A stretch of DNA of 64,000 nucleotides from Sapria himalayana (GCA_029783825.1 JAREIK010000385.1:930001-994000); one strand, 5' to 3'. Shown: positions 1 through 13,718, numbered from the stretch's first letter. Translations and numbers: made by a program. Notes: a model not told the origin generated them from the sequence alone.

Positions 1-1001
1 CCAATTGAAGCAATGATGAGCTCAGGGCAATTTAAAAACAAAAAACAAAAGATGACTCATTGCATAATAACTTATTCTTTTCTTTAACACATTCTACGGG
101 GCCTTGATTGCATTCTGTTGTATAAAAAATATTTATGAAATATAGTATTTTTTAATAAAAAAGATATTACTTTTATTCTTTATTTTAAAAAAAATAATAT
201 TATCTCAAAAATTATTCTTATTGTGTGTTTCTAATTTTTTTGTCCACCCACCCTCCCCCCTGCCCAAACCTAACCCATATTATCTTTTGACCCATATATG
301 AGCCTCAAAAACCCAAGGTTGGAACAGATAAGACCATCATCCCAACCGTTAGAAGTCTCTAAAAAAAATAAAAAAAATATATAAAAAATATAAAAAAAAT
401 AAAAAAAAAAACTATTATAAGTCTCTACATAATGCGAATTTAATTAAATATGTTGCACAAAAAATTAACTAAGAAGATAAAATCAAATCATCTATATGAG
501 GTGTGGATTCAAAATAATCATATCAAGTAAAGAAAGTCGTACTCAATGCACAAGGTTTCTGTTTTAGTGCATAATGTAAAAGAAATTAATATCTCAATAA
601 TTTTATCCTCAAAAATCAAAGATTATACCTAGAGAGTTTTGAACCCGAGATATACCGTTCTTGGATGAAAAGGCTTATCATCAAACAAATACATGACTTT
701 CAGCATATACACGCAACACAATGATTTCCAAATTAATCACACTAAACTTCCTAATTCATATGAAATTTGATATTTTAATATTCATTTAGTCGCGCACATA
801 ATCATTACATACAAAATTAGACACAAAATGATTATGCGACCCAAACAAGAGTGTGATGATATTTGTCATTGAGATGGCATTTCAAAATACGAAATCTAAA
901 GTTTCACATAAAAAATATATTGGAAATTAAAAAAATTAATTTTTTTTGTAGGTTTACCGGGTGCTCAAAGATAAGCTACACGAGAAAACAGTAACTCATA
1001 C

Positions 1002-1123
1002 CTGAGAAAAATGCCCTGATCAACACCAGAGACTATGTGGTCATTGGCACGCACAATCTTCTTTATTCCAACATTCACAAAATAATTAAATGAGTCTAAG
1101 TGCTGTTTCACCAATCCTCTTAC
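1002..1123 (-). CDS. NRPC2: RNA polymerase III second-largest subunit, exon 2 (partial gene)
   Basis: Acceptor ...TTTTGACAG precedes GTAAGAGGATTG. The exon encodes VRGLVKQHLDSFNYF followed by VNVGIKKIVRAND and ends GIFLR, phase 2, at a consensus GTATGAG donor. VKQHLDSFNYF is the conserved N-terminal signature of the second-largest polymerase subunits; with the preceding LLPEFLK it identifies the Pol III paralogue rather than Pol I or II. The next exon (expected to begin with a KDVRVGEP-like motif) was not found in 1-1001, so the gene continues off the left edge or behind a long intron. Confidence 0.85.
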
Positions 1124-1215
1124 CTGTCAAAACCAAATAAAACAACATGTATCGTGGCGGGCTGGAATCCCGACAATTTCAAAACTACGAGTTCAGCCAA
1201 GAAAGCAGATTTTGC

Positions 1216-1344
1216 CTTCAAAAATTCTGGAAGAAGTTGGAATTTATCAACTGCTGATTTGGTGGTAGCGCTTTCCATTTTCTTGCTCATAAACCCCTCG
1301 CCCCCATTTGACCGGTTTTTAAGCTTTTGTGCATAAGAATGCAA
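1216..1344 (-). CDS. NRPC2: RNA polymerase III second-largest subunit, exon 1 (partial gene)
   Basis: Minus-strand reading gives an N-terminus ending in SAVDKFQLLPEFLK, which I recognise as the start of plant RNA polymerase III subunit RPC2 (the beta-like subunit that with RPC1 forms the catalytic cleft transcribing tRNA and 5S genes in the nucleus). The start is uncertain: three in-frame Met codons exist (one at 1344, two further down before KMESATTK). The longest reading is given because the stretch SNGGEGFM looks like coding sequence. The exon ends at AAG followed by GC rather than GT, so the intron (1215-1124, about 92 bp) would be a GC-AG intron. The next exon continues in frame with VRGLVKQHLDSF, as in the family. 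Confidence 0.75.
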
Positions 1345-4017
1345 GCTAAAATATTGATAAAATACTAGGATGTCATACCCAATACACGATACTCTCGCTT
1401 TGCACGGTGTCTAGAAAAAATTAATATCTCAACAAATTTATCCCCAAAAATCAAAAAGACTGTCTGATTAATCTCGAACCCAAAATTAACCACCCTTGAA
1501 TACTGACACTTGCAATCACTCAAACACGAGTACTTCTGAGATAATCAATCATTGCAATAATATTCAAAAAATACTAAATAATAATAATCATCAATAGTTC
1601 TAAAAGAATCGTTAAATTCATTATCTACAACTATGAAACTAAATCAATTTATATTTTTTTTGGATTTTTAAAAAATAAAACCACAAAAAAAATAAATATC
1701 TCAATGAAAATTGAATCATATAAAACTAAAATAAGTAATGAAAATGAATTGACATATAAATCATCCAGTTATATAACTAGATGAAACACATCCACCATTT
1801 TAAAAAGTGAACTTAAACACAAACATGATAAATGGCACACCTGGGCATGAGTATTGTAGACCATGCAGGTGCACCTCAAACAATTCTTTTTGATATATCA
1901 GAGGAGGCATGCCATGCCTGCCCAAAAGTCCTATTATCCAAAAACAACTTGATAGTTTTGGTTTTTTTTTAAAAAAAAATTCTTTAAACAAGATTAAGTC
2001 AGAATATTCTAGAAATTATAAAATTAAATGATATATATAAGAAAGTTTGACACCTTCAAATGAAACACTATAATATTTCAAAAGAAATGCATAAAATTAT
2101 ATTGACTACATTTTTTCTCATTGCTATTTTGTCAATTTACATTCTATCCAATATGATGCAAAAAATATTTTCTTCAAATTAATTTTTTATTCATTAATAC
2201 CAGATAAAGTGATAAAAATCATTACAAATTTGAGTCATTGAGTTATCCCACTATATTATAAATATAGTCACATATAGATATTATCCTCTTTATTATTTTC
2301 TTGATATGTGATAGTTTTTCAACATCTTTCAATATTAATTCAAGACTTCAAGTCAATGTGTGATACATAATATTCAATATAAATGTATCTTTTTTTAATC
2401 CAATAATATTTCTATAAAAGTTAAAGTTAAATATAATATAAATAATTTATAGAAATAATGACTTATTAATAATAGAAATTTTCAAATTAAATTATAAATA
2501 TATGTCATCACATAATTTAAAATATTATTTGTTATAACTTGAATAATATTATTTTTATCATTTTTTTTATTCAATTATCAAATTATTCAAATAATTTTTC
2601 TCTCATATAAATCATAGAAAATATATTAATGAATTACATGAATATAATATTTTTTGAAGAATCTACCATGAAATTCATCAATATGCTTTCATTCATATCA
2701 GTTCAACCATTTGATATAATTAAACATCAATTTTACTTTAATTCTGTGAAGATATCTTTTATTAAATATTTTGTAAAAATTAATTCTTTTTTTAGATTAA
2801 TAACTTTTTTATCATAGTGTTCAATTGCCTCGAGCATTAGTGAAAAATTAATACAATTCACAACATTATATCAAATTGCACTATCATATATATATATATA
2901 TATATACAAGATAAATATCAACTCTCTCATTTGTCTCTTTCTTATAAGTATTGTTCAGAGTTATTTGAGTTGTTTTCTTATTTTAAATAATTATTTTTGA
3001 ATTAAAAATAAATAAATAATCCAAGTGTCCTTTTTAAATTGATCTTCTTAAACCACTATTACTACTATCATTTTCTTATAAATTATTACTAGCACTAAAA
3101 AATCTCTTTAATTTCATTTTACTAGTAACTTTCGCTTTCTCATCGTCTTCAACTTAAAATCCAAATAAATCCTCATCAACATTATGTCTCTCAAAATGTA
3201 TTTGATTTTTTTGAGTTTTTTTATTAACATATATTGTTTAAATTCTTTCCTAACATGGTCAAAAAAATTTTTATATTTATTATATTTCTAAATTCTCCAA
3301 CAATATATTATTTTTGTCTATCAATATCTCATTTTGTTAGTGCATCACAAAAATGATAAATGAGAGTATTTATATTTTTCATATTTAGTAGGTGGACATA
3401 TTTTCATTTTAGATTTTTTCTCACTTGAAGAGTCTATTTCAACTTCAATTATATCATTTATCTTTTTAATTGTTAAAAGAGGCACAGAAAATGTGGGAAG
3501 CCAATTGGTGGAATATTATTTGAGGACATATTAATAAGAAATTAATATAAATGAGTTTTAGTGAAAATTTTATATAGACGAGTGGCGAGGGGTTTATATA
3601 GATGAGACACACCTCAAAAAGGAGTCCTTTAGTGAGACCCACTTGAACATGCTTTTGGAAAAAACTCGAACCTCTCACTAGGTGCCTGGATGGAGGAATA
3701 ATAGAAATTGAGCTTGATGTGTGCCTTTGGCACGCCCACTAAGTAAACTGTGTATTTAGATGTAAAATGGGTTATGTTGAACCAGTAACATCTATAAAAT
3801 AGGATAAGCCAGTGTGACTCAGTGGCTCGTCAACTCACCCTAACGAATTGAGACATGCTTGACCTAGTCGGGTCGCATGCTAATTTAGCATGAACTAGAC
3901 ATAGACACTATCATGAACCATGCCTGATTCAATAGAAACCGAACTAAGGATAATCTTGGTTGGGTTTGTGCTAGGGTATTAACAACATGGGTTCAATTTG
4001 GGTTAGATTGAGTTATG
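1345..4017. other. AT-rich, no gene recognised
   Basis: Long A/T-rich sequence, a (TA)n run at 2889-2906, and two slightly GC-richer patches (1830-1930, 3690-4010) that resemble decayed hAT ends. Short open frames have no recognisable protein. Confidence 0.6.
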
Positions 4018-4545
4018 TCTAGACTAGCTTGGGTGTGGGCTAATAGCTAGTCCTAGGTTAATATTGACAACTAATGTGTTTGTTTCTATGGACAACCACA
4101 TCATTCACAAACTCACTGATCCCCTCCAATCTCAATTGAATTAGTTGAATAATTATATTATATATTTGTACCTTGTGTCATTTAAGATAAATATAATAAT
4201 ACTATAAACTCTCATAAAATCTTGTATATTATGCAAAATAATAAAAATTATAGCCAATTTCATCTCGATAGACTATCACATTGCAACCAAAAGTTAAGAA
4301 TTTGTCAATATTCACTTCTCTCTTGACTTATTATTGTGAAGTTTTTTTTTTGTCAAGTAGATAAATTTTTTAACAAAAAATTATCGTGACTAATGTAACT
4401 GCTGCCTACTATGAGTAATTTTGATTTTTTAGCTTATACATAATAATGATTTGAATTTTAATCTTCTCCTTCATTAAATACTCCAATTAAAATTATTCAA
4501 AGAGAAAATTATTATAAAAAACCTTAATTTGGGAGTAGAGAAAAA
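4018..4545 (+). repeat. Dispersed repeat copy 1 (pairs with 23578-24112)
   Basis: Shares a long collinear series with 23578-24112 (ACTATAAACTCTCAT, TATGAGTAATTTTGATTT/ AATGAGTAATTTTGATTT and others), about 80% by eye, same orientation. No coding potential; type unknown. Confidence 0.75.
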
Positions 4546-4559
4546 AAATTCTACTATCC

Positions 4560-5841
4560 ATAAATTTTGAATAATAAAATTTGAATAATTATGATAATAA
4601 AAATTATTAATAATATTTAAATTTAATGTTTGATATCAATTATTTAATTATATTTTAAAAATAGTTAAGAATTATTGATAATACTTAGAAAAATATTTAA
4701 TTTTTATATATATTAGATAGAATGTATTTTACAAAAAAAAAAAATGTGCATTAATTATACCTTACGCTTCAAGGCCCCGACCAACTTTTTACGTTTCAAA
4801 AATGCATTGCATCTTAAATAACAAAGTGAAATAAAAATTTGTACAAATATCTTGTTCACCGCTAGAGAGAATATATTCTAGCAAATTACATAAAATATCT
4901 AAGTGAACTTACTACAAATTCAGATCTTAAAATGAATTATCTTCTCATATATACTTGTCATCATAATAAAAACTCACTTGCAACTAACAAAAAAATTTTT
5001 AAAGTTCATAGTATTAATTCTCATGTTTCATTAGAATATAATATATCTCTCTTCTTATATGGCCTAACGTCATGCTAGGTAAGATAATATTTTAAAAAGA
5101 GACACGCATATCTTAGTACCATTAAAAAAAAATAAAAAATAAAAATAAAAAGACATGTATGAAATATTTGTAAGATCGAGTATTGAGTAAATACCTTATT
5201 GATACATATAATAATTTATTAATAGACTATTATTTAGTCTGAGCAAGTTATATGTCATTCCCTCTTATTATAGATTTAAAGTCTTGGGCAATTAGATCAC
5301 CATATCTCTAACTAATAATATTAATGAATTGAAGTTAACTCATAAGCTATTGTATTAATCAATAAGTTCAAGTATAATGGAATAGTAAATTTCTCTCTTA
5401 GTTGAAGGCTCAAGTGGAACTACTAGAAAATAAGTAAAAATAATAAGCCTAGATGTATTTTCTCGACTCTTACTATTTTAAAGCTTACTAAAAATAACTC
5501 TTCCTCGATAAAAGATAGCATCAACATTTACTAAATTTTGCAAAGTTTTGATAAAAAAATACTTGGAACCTATTTGGATGCTAGAATATACAAGGAAGAC
5601 ATATCAAATAGCCCTGAGTGTCAGCTTGTCATGTATTGGAAAGAGATCATAGACACAATAAATACTCTCAAAAATTATGAGTAACACGTTAAATAATTTT
5701 TCTCAAATAATACTAGACATGAAATAAAGTATCAGGTATTCAGGTTAATAAAATAATTTGTAATTAACATTAAAAACATTCTCTTCTAAAAAAATGGAGT
5801 ACACTTTTTTAAATAGAGTGTATGAATTGTCTCAATCAAAT
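4560..5841 (-). mobile_element. Copia relic, left of the 4.0-kb hAT insertion
   Basis: 5770-5841 matches 41510-41567 (CATTCT..TTTTTAAATAGA..GTCTCAATCAAAT), part of the minus-strand Copia integrase. The match resumes at 9844, right of the hAT element. The stretch 4560-5700 is AT-rich and otherwise featureless. Confidence 0.55.
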
Positions 5842-8800
5842 TAAAGGTGTCAAGTGGATTAGGCAGCTCGGGCACGGCCCTACTAAGCAGTGTCCTAACC
5901 CGACACGACACAATCTAAAACCATACCTAGATCTAGGTATGGTTGACCCAAGGCACGGCTCAAGTTGTGCTGGGCAAGTGACTATCGTGCTTTGTAACGA
6001 GATGGGCATGGCCCGCATGCCTGGCCCATTGGCATGGCCCGCATGCCTGGCCCATTGGCATGGTCCAACAACCTACTTGGAATAACCCAATTACCTAACG
6101 AGTTACAGGTTACCGAAAGCATGGTGCCTGACCCACATGCTTCCTAGTAATAGTCAAATTTTATATTGTGGCGAGAAGGTACAATTTTTTTTAATGAACC
6201 CACCATGCCACGTCCACGTGGTAATTAAAATATATATTTATTAATTGGACCTAGGGTCGGGTTCTTTTAATGAACCCGACCCAGACGCCATTGCATTCAA
6301 CATTGGCCCAACTGGAGCTGGCCTAGTAAACGCTACCACGTGATGGAGTCGAGCTGAGCTTACCATGAGCTCAGCCCGAATCCCTTCGTGTAACGGCTCA
6401 AGGCTCAGCTGGGGAGACAGACAAACCATCACATAGTATTCTCTAACCACCTAACCACCACTGCACCTTGATAGCAACCACATCCGCACCACACCCACAC
6501 CGCACTCCACCAGCCCCATCCCCAGCCAAGAGGTCGAGACTCAAGAGCCTCAAACTCGAATCTCAAACCCAACCCATACTTAAAAGCCTAACAATAAAAA
6601 TCTAAAAAAATTAATTTTTTTAATAATTTGAAAACACATCCTGACTATTGAATTTTATTCCAACAGCTAAGATATAAATCTGACAACTATCAAGTTTCTA
6701 CATACTTAAAAATTAATAAAAAATTAATAAAATAATAAAATAATATCATTTTTTTAATCTATAAATATATATTAAGAGTTTTAAATTTTTCATTTTCATT
6801 TCTGTATTAAATTGACTCTCAACTCTCTGGCTATGATTCTCCTCTGTTATCTGCTCTCTAATTATCTAATTCTCAACTCTCAATTTTTAAATCACTTTTT
6901 TAATTTTTTATTATAAATTGTAACTCTTAGAGTTCAACTTTTTAGTAGATTTGTTTTGTTTCTTTTTATTATGGAGCAAGAATTTGGGTATGACTGTGAC
7001 TGTGGGCTACTAAAATGATAAAAATTTCTGATATATTCACATATATTTTTTCAAAATATTAATAAATTCTAAGTAACGATATATCCATCAAGATTGATAT
7101 ATCTATCCTTGATTGGTACTCATATGCAAATACACACCGATATATTTTTGATATATCTAATATATTCATAAAATATAAATACTAATATATCCATAAAAAT
7201 TAATATTTTAATTGCTACAACTTTATCTATGATCTATCTCATCTCCAGTTCAGATCTCAGAATATTATTCGAATAATTTTTTTTTGATTTTTTAGTAAAG
7301 TCATAAATAATAAAATAATAAAAAAAATGATTATTAGTGAATATAACAAAAATAAGAATAATTTAGATATAAACATAGATAATAATGATAATCCTACAGA
7401 AAGATTTAAGGCCAAAACCATATTTTCTCTCATGGTCTCGACTCAACCTTAAATGCTTAAAAAATAAAAAACTAAAAAACATATATAGTTTAGAGTCACT
7501 TTAATATAATATAAAATAAAAAATATTAGTATTATAGATGAAGAATTAGCATAATATAAGTATTATAAAAATATATATACATATAAGAGTGTGAGTGGGA
7601 TTAGGCACCTAAAAATGTATGCCAATCAATACACCAAAAAATATAGTATATTAGATCCTAGGTAAATTCAATAAAGAATGAGCGGTGAAATTTTTGAAGT
7701 TGAATCTAGTTCAGCTTCTTTGATCCCATTCATATATCAAAATAACTAGGAAAGTGGAGACATAATCAAATTGATTATCATTATGGATCTTTTGATAAGA
7801 TTTTCGGAAGATCCTGGAGTTATCAATATCATGCAAACTTTCTTTAACCATGCTTATCAAAGGATTCCTAGGTCCATATATGAGAATGATATTATGAAAT
7901 ATTATGTAAGTTAAAATAATAATTAATAATTAATAAATTTAGATAATATTATGAAATAATATTCATGATGTCTGATATTTGAACTAGTCATGACGATGTA
8001 TTTTTTGAATATCTTACTACTCATTATGTAGATTCTAAATAAAAACTTAATAAAAAAAGTTTAAATTTTTCAAAAATTCTTCATCTTCACAATAGTCATC
8101 TATATATATATGCATGATGAGAATCTTTAAAGATTATCCTATTCAAAATAAATATTTAGTATCATATTTTATAATATATCTAATAATAAGTAGCTATTAA
8201 AATATTTATTAGGATTATTAGAGATAGACTATTTGATAAAATTTTTAATGTTAAATGCATGTGTCATATTATTAACCTGATAGTAAAAGAAAAAATAAAA
8301 ATTATTTATCCCGCATTAGAAAAAAATATGAAACTCACTAAAATACCTTCAAACACCTAGCAAATAAGAAAAATTTGGTTGTCTTTGTTTGTCTGCATAT
8401 TTAAAGAAAAAATTCAAGTAAATGTAAGATACCATTTGAATTACACTTATCTAATATTAGAATCATATTGGATATAAGCACGTGATATCCAACAATATCA
8501 ATAATATGAGTAATAAATTTATCATTGACGACACTAACTGAGATACAATAATTTTTTTTATGATATTCCTGAATATTTTTTATAACATGATAAACTCATA
8601 ACATCTCACCTCTTGCATTGCACCCAAGTGCATGCATAATATTGATAGCATATTTAGGCAAATTTAAAGATGACAAAATATTTAATATCATATCTATTAA
8701 GATAAAAATCAATTTCTTAAAATATTAATCTACTATTTTATCTCTTTATTATCTAGTTATCTTCATTAAACCTATGATTAAGATGAAAAGAGTTGATAAA

Positions 8801-9843
8801 ATGTTGGACATACATTCCACATGCATGAACCAAAGACACCAACCTAAAAAATATATTCATAAAAAATTAATTGAGTTACTTACATATTACAATACTAGAT
8901 TAGTAGTTGTTGTAATCAAACTTTCAATATAGACAAGAACAGTGTATTCAAAAAAGATAACTTCTCCATTTAGTTAGTGAGTGAAAAATAAATGAGTAGA
9001 TCATCGAATAAAAGTAAGATATCTTAGTATTTAAATATCAATTACATTACCCAATCCTATCACATAATAATAATAAGAATCTTGATATTTTATAATGATA
9101 AAAATTATATGAATTCAATTATCTTATACTATCTAAGATGAAACATAATCTACTAACTCCTCCAGTATCAAACATAGCATCAAAGTCTATTTTTTTTATT
9201 GTAATCAATATCATTTCAAATAAGAGATTGATTGTAGCCAGATATCATTAAGATACTTGCATGCATAAAGCATTTAAAAGATTCAAGTTTGAACATTCAG
9301 GATCAAGCTGAAATAAGAGAATACTGACCACAAGTGATACCATTTACATACTGACACTAATTACTAACAAATGATGACTCATAATATTTTAATGATGTTA
9401 AACTCACCGCAAGTGATACAATCAGACACTTACATGATGCTGATGATCATTTACATACTGACACTAATTAGAATTAGAATTAAGCTTTATTAATAATTAT
9501 TATGTTATATTATTATTTTTGGTTGATTTATTTTTTGTTATTTTTTATTATTAAAATTTTTGTTAATAATTTTATTTTATTATGATTAAAGTGAAATTAT
9601 GTCGTTATTCATAATGGATAACTTAAAATTAGCAAATTCAAAATTTAAAATCAAAAAACAATCAACTCGACTCCAAGCATGACCCAACCCAATTTTGCCC
9701 AAACTTGTGCCGGTCGAGTCATGCCAGGCCGGCATAAAACAAGTTGTGCCAAGCCATGCATGGCAATATGGCATGACACAGTGGCATGATTGGGCACCAA
9801 AAAATTGATCATGCTAGCATGCACGGCCTCTTTGACACCTCTA
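5842..9843 (+). mobile_element. 4.0-kb hAT element relic with transposase remnants
   Basis: Left end TAAAGGTGTCAA, right end TTGACACCTCTA; flanking 8-mers AATCAAAT and AATTAGAT agree at 6 of 8. GC-rich subterminal blocks at 5850-6120 and 9660-9840 match those of the short elements. Between them, plus-strand translation gives hAT remnants such as VKCMCHIINLIVKE (about 8240-8290) and, near 8720-8790, a segment matching the C-terminal LDPRFK region of other copies. Frames are broken by stops. Confidence 0.78.
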
Positions 9844-10060
9844 AATTAGATATCTATTTTTTTTATCATCACATTCTGTGATGGTATGCTGATATAAGAT
9901 ATTTAGTATATAATATTATGATTAATTCAAAAGATAATGAATTTGTCTGATATATATTTTTATAAATTATTATTCTTTGTTTATATTTTTATCAAATTAA
10001 TTTTTAATTATTTTATAAAATATTATATTAGAGGTTAGACTAGAATAGATAATCACCTAT
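9844..10060 (-). mobile_element. Copia relic, right of the 4.0-kb hAT insertion
   Basis: 9856-9930 (TTTTTATCATCACATTCTGT...) continues the Copia integrase alignment of 41570-41640, showing the hAT element split this copy. Confidence 0.6.
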
Positions 10061-10107
10061 GAAATTCTTATGTTATATGTATGTATTGTATAAGAAGTTA
10101 GACTAGA

Positions 10108-10240
10108 AAGGCGGTGGATTTGATTTAACTTATTGGTGTTGGCTTTTCATGTCATCACCATATTGATATTTACCAAAGGGTTTTTGGTGTTGCGAACCAA
10201 GCTTTCGAACCACAATCATGCTCTAGTGTCCTCGAGTCTA
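10108..10240 (+). pseudogene. Second relic of PIG-O exon 1
   Basis: Matches 13718-13860 in order (AFHVITILIFTKGFLVLRTK in frame, against AFHVIAILIFTRGFLLSRTE), about 80% identical by eye. The ATG is lost and similarity fades after the Asn/His codons. A third, older fragment of the same locus. Confidence 0.7.
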
Positions 10241-12431
10241 ATCAATATTTATTGGTTATTCCATATGAAGTATCTTGTGAGAGTTATTATGAAGAAATAT
10301 TATATTTGTATCGAGTTAAATAGTTCTAAATCACATGATAATCATACTCAAAATGATACAACTAAGAGATATATTTACAATGTAAAAAAATATTTGAATA
10401 AAATCAACTCTCTTTTTTATGACTATCATTTTATAACAACTCAAACCTTATAACTCAATTGAAATTCATAATCACTAAGTTTTAATTTGAATATTCTTTT
10501 ATTTTTAAGTGCACATTTTTTTCGAATTAGGGTACCAAGTCAAAATTTAATTAATATATAGAGACTAAATTCTATCATGCATAACATATAGTCATTACTC
10601 TTTGTGCTTAAAAGAGAAGACTTCCTAAAACAATTTAGGCTCACCGATATCCATAAGTGATTCAATAAAATTTAAAGGATGATTGGCGAGACTTTTAAGA
10701 TCTTTCCAAGTCCCAACTCAGGTTAAGATGTATCATCAGAATCAATTTGTACTTGCCTAATTCATGCAAAAATACAATCTTTCACCTCCTTAATTAGAAA
10801 ATTCTAAGGATTAGCATAATTAATCAATTTTTCAATGACTTCCCCCTGACCTATTTGATATATGGAAAGAAGAAACATCATGTCAATGCAAATAGAAATA
10901 TAAATGAGTTTAATTTTTCAATCCTTGGATGATCTATGTCCAATAAACTAGTTTTCTAGAAAAATTGTATCACTAGACCAAATAAACTTCATTTCTATTA
11001 GGTCAAATAATCTATACTTGAACTTCTCATATTCATCACCAAGAAGAAACATCATATTCATATCTCTCATCTTTCAAGATATGATTAAATATTGTGTAGT
11101 TAAAGAGTCTCATGTAATCGTAGGAGACATATTTTCTAGTCTAGATTTGATTAGAAAAATCATTCAAGATGAAAGAATAATATATTTTGAATAAATTAAT
11201 AGTCATATACATAACTTCTTCCCAAATTTTTTTTGAATGATACGCACAAGAAGACATGCATTACATTTTTTTAATAGTCTAGTTTATCCTTTCATTCATA
11301 TCATTCAATATAGTTTATCTAATGATCAATATTTACTTAATCTCTTAATATTCTTACTTGAGTAATATACATGATACTCTCATTCTTATCAATCACAATT
11401 ACTAATGAGCTCTAGAGTAATTGGTACTTGTTACTGGCCACCTACAAAGTAGCACACATAAATTATGTTATCTAATAGGTCCAAAAACAATAAGTTCAAG
11501 TGAATATAAGTATGTAACAAATATCATTCAAAACCAATTGATATCTAGTCTCCATCTACAAATATTTCTCCGATGTCCAAAATTTGAAAAATATTATTAT
11601 TACTCATATTTACTATTCCATAATTATTATTGTGTGTATAAAAAAATATTAGTAACTAAAGATATAGTAAAACCTATAATTTTTTAAAATTAGCATAACA
11701 TGCACAATTGTTTTAATTTTTTTAAAATAAATCAAACTAATAATACCTAAATTAGTTTATTCAACTTGAAGAAACTAATCAATAATTCATGTTTTTCAAT
11801 GTGGAAATGTTAAATGAAATATGCATAAGTTCTATAATTCTTTGAACGACATTATTTGATCCAATGTAGCAACTTGAATATTATAATGAATTTATTTATT
11901 ATTTATAATTATTTTTTTGCATAAAATTAATTTTTTTTACAAGTATGAAAAAAAGTACAAAAAAATAGCAGCCCAATTTTGAAATTTAGTTGATACTTTT
12001 AAAAGTAAAAACAATTTTAATCCTAATGCTTTTGTCATTAACCAAGAAGTTAAATGTAATTTTACAACTCATGCAATAGCAATACCCCCATTAGCAATCC
12101 ATTAGGAGGTTTATCTTTCGAGACAATGCTAAAAATTAGCTTTCATAGGTTTATTAGGAGAATGACTCTAGATCATGACCAATTTGTACATGATTGACTA
12201 AAGTTTTTCTCTATTATTAAGTTATTGACTTATGATAAGAATCCCAAACTATATCACGTCGACACGTCTAAACTCTTGAAGAAATACACCAACTGATCTT
12301 ACATGTCACTCTAAAGTTGTCCTATATATTTTCTATATTTTAGCCAATTAATATATTAATTATTAGAAAAATATTTGCACTGAGTTGGAGACACTATAGT
12401 TACAAGTATGCGACAATGTCTCTCACACCTA
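10241..12431. other. AT-rich, no gene recognised
   Basis: After the exon 1 relic the sequence is AT-rich with short frames (10133-10453, 11421-11687) that resemble no family I know. Probably decayed retroelement. Confidence 0.5.
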
Positions 12432-12861
12432 TGTTGCACGGATACGGATACGGACACGGGGATACGACACAGCAAGATACGGGGACACGGCAAATTCTAA
12501 AAAACTAGGATACGGATACGGCTAGGATACGTCATGATAAAAAAAATAAAATTAAAAATAAAAATTATTAATTATAAATATTAGGTATTTTAAAATAATT
12601 AAAAATACTGTATTTTAAAATAATTTAAAATTCTGTATTTTAAAATAATGTAAAGAAAAAATTAAACCCTCTAACACCCTCCCCCTCCCCCTCCTGAACC
12701 TCCCCCCCTCCCGAACCTTTTCCCCCCCTCCAAAACCCCCTCCCGAAACCCCCTCCCAAACCCCCCCTCACGTGGCCTATCGGACGCGTGTCCGACGCGT
12801 GTCGCCGTATCCATGTGTCGGACACGTGGACACGACAATACTTAGGCATATCCGTGCAACA
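12432..12861. mobile_element. Non-autonomous element with 13-bp TIR and C-tract
   Basis: Perfect 13-bp TIR TGTTGCACGGATA at both ends (right end inverted). Next to it lie repeated GGATACG motifs at the left and CGTGTCCGAC motifs at the right. The centre has an AT-rich block and then a C-rich strand-asymmetric tract (12664-12772). No clear target duplication. A related left end lies at 24660-24780. Confidence 0.8.
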
Positions 12862-13718
12862 CAGTCCCACACAATTCATTACTCATCATCATATGATTAT
12901 TCAATAAAATTTGTCTATGATGAGTCACAATGGACAAGGGAAATCCATCATACTCAGATACAACATCACTTGTCATGTTATGAAAACCTACAATTACTCA
13001 TAGCTCCTCTGGCCACAATGTTGATCTAGAATGTATTAGCCCTATTTGAACTACTACCCATCAGATTTTATTGGCTACTTGTACTATCATCAAACTATAT
13101 TACACATTGATCACCAAGATCACAATAAAAACATATGCATTTACATTGTCACTTCAAACTACCTTTGATTTGATGTATGAAGGGAGAAAAAAATTTCGAC
13201 GCAATGACATGACTCATGTTACACCTCATCATTAATATATTAGTAGTTAAACCTTTGCACAATATCAAATATTAACTCATTACTCACTTTTTTTCATAAA
13301 TTTGTATAATATTAACTTGTGATAATCTCGCTAAATACAGCCGAATCTATTATTCTATTTGCTTGAAATCTTGTAGAATTACACAAATTAATCCCACACG
13401 CATTTTAAAACATTATTATATTTTTATTTTTTAATCAGCCAATATATTATTCATTGTAAATATATTTGTGGCTATCCTAGTTGGCACAGATCGAGTTTAA
13501 GGAAAACCACTTGCGTGGTTAGGCCGTTAGTTCGACACCAGGCATGCGTCATGCTTGACTTGCTTAAAGGTGGAACAGAGAAAGCTTTCCTCCTGGCGCA
13601 TAGGCGTCTAATATGCAAAACAGAATGGCTTAATGTAACCCAAATAGACAAATAAATTGAAACGTGAATTGTTCTCGTTTCAAACCGTCTTCGTCACCCT
13701 TTTGATACTCATTGTGAA
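12862..13718. other. AT-rich; last 250 bp may be 5' flank of exon 1
   Basis: 12862-13450 is plain AT-rich DNA. 13470-13718 is more GC-balanced and directly precedes the ATG at 13719, so may hold promoter and 5' UTR of the original PIG-O exon; no TATA box is convincing. Confidence 0.45.

Noticed and set aside
1100..1336. Plus-strand frame of 78 codons
   Set aside because: Antisense to NRPC2 exon 1 and intron 1.
12640..12879. Gly-rich minus-strand frame of 79 codons
   Set aside because: It is the complement of the C-tract inside the TIR element.
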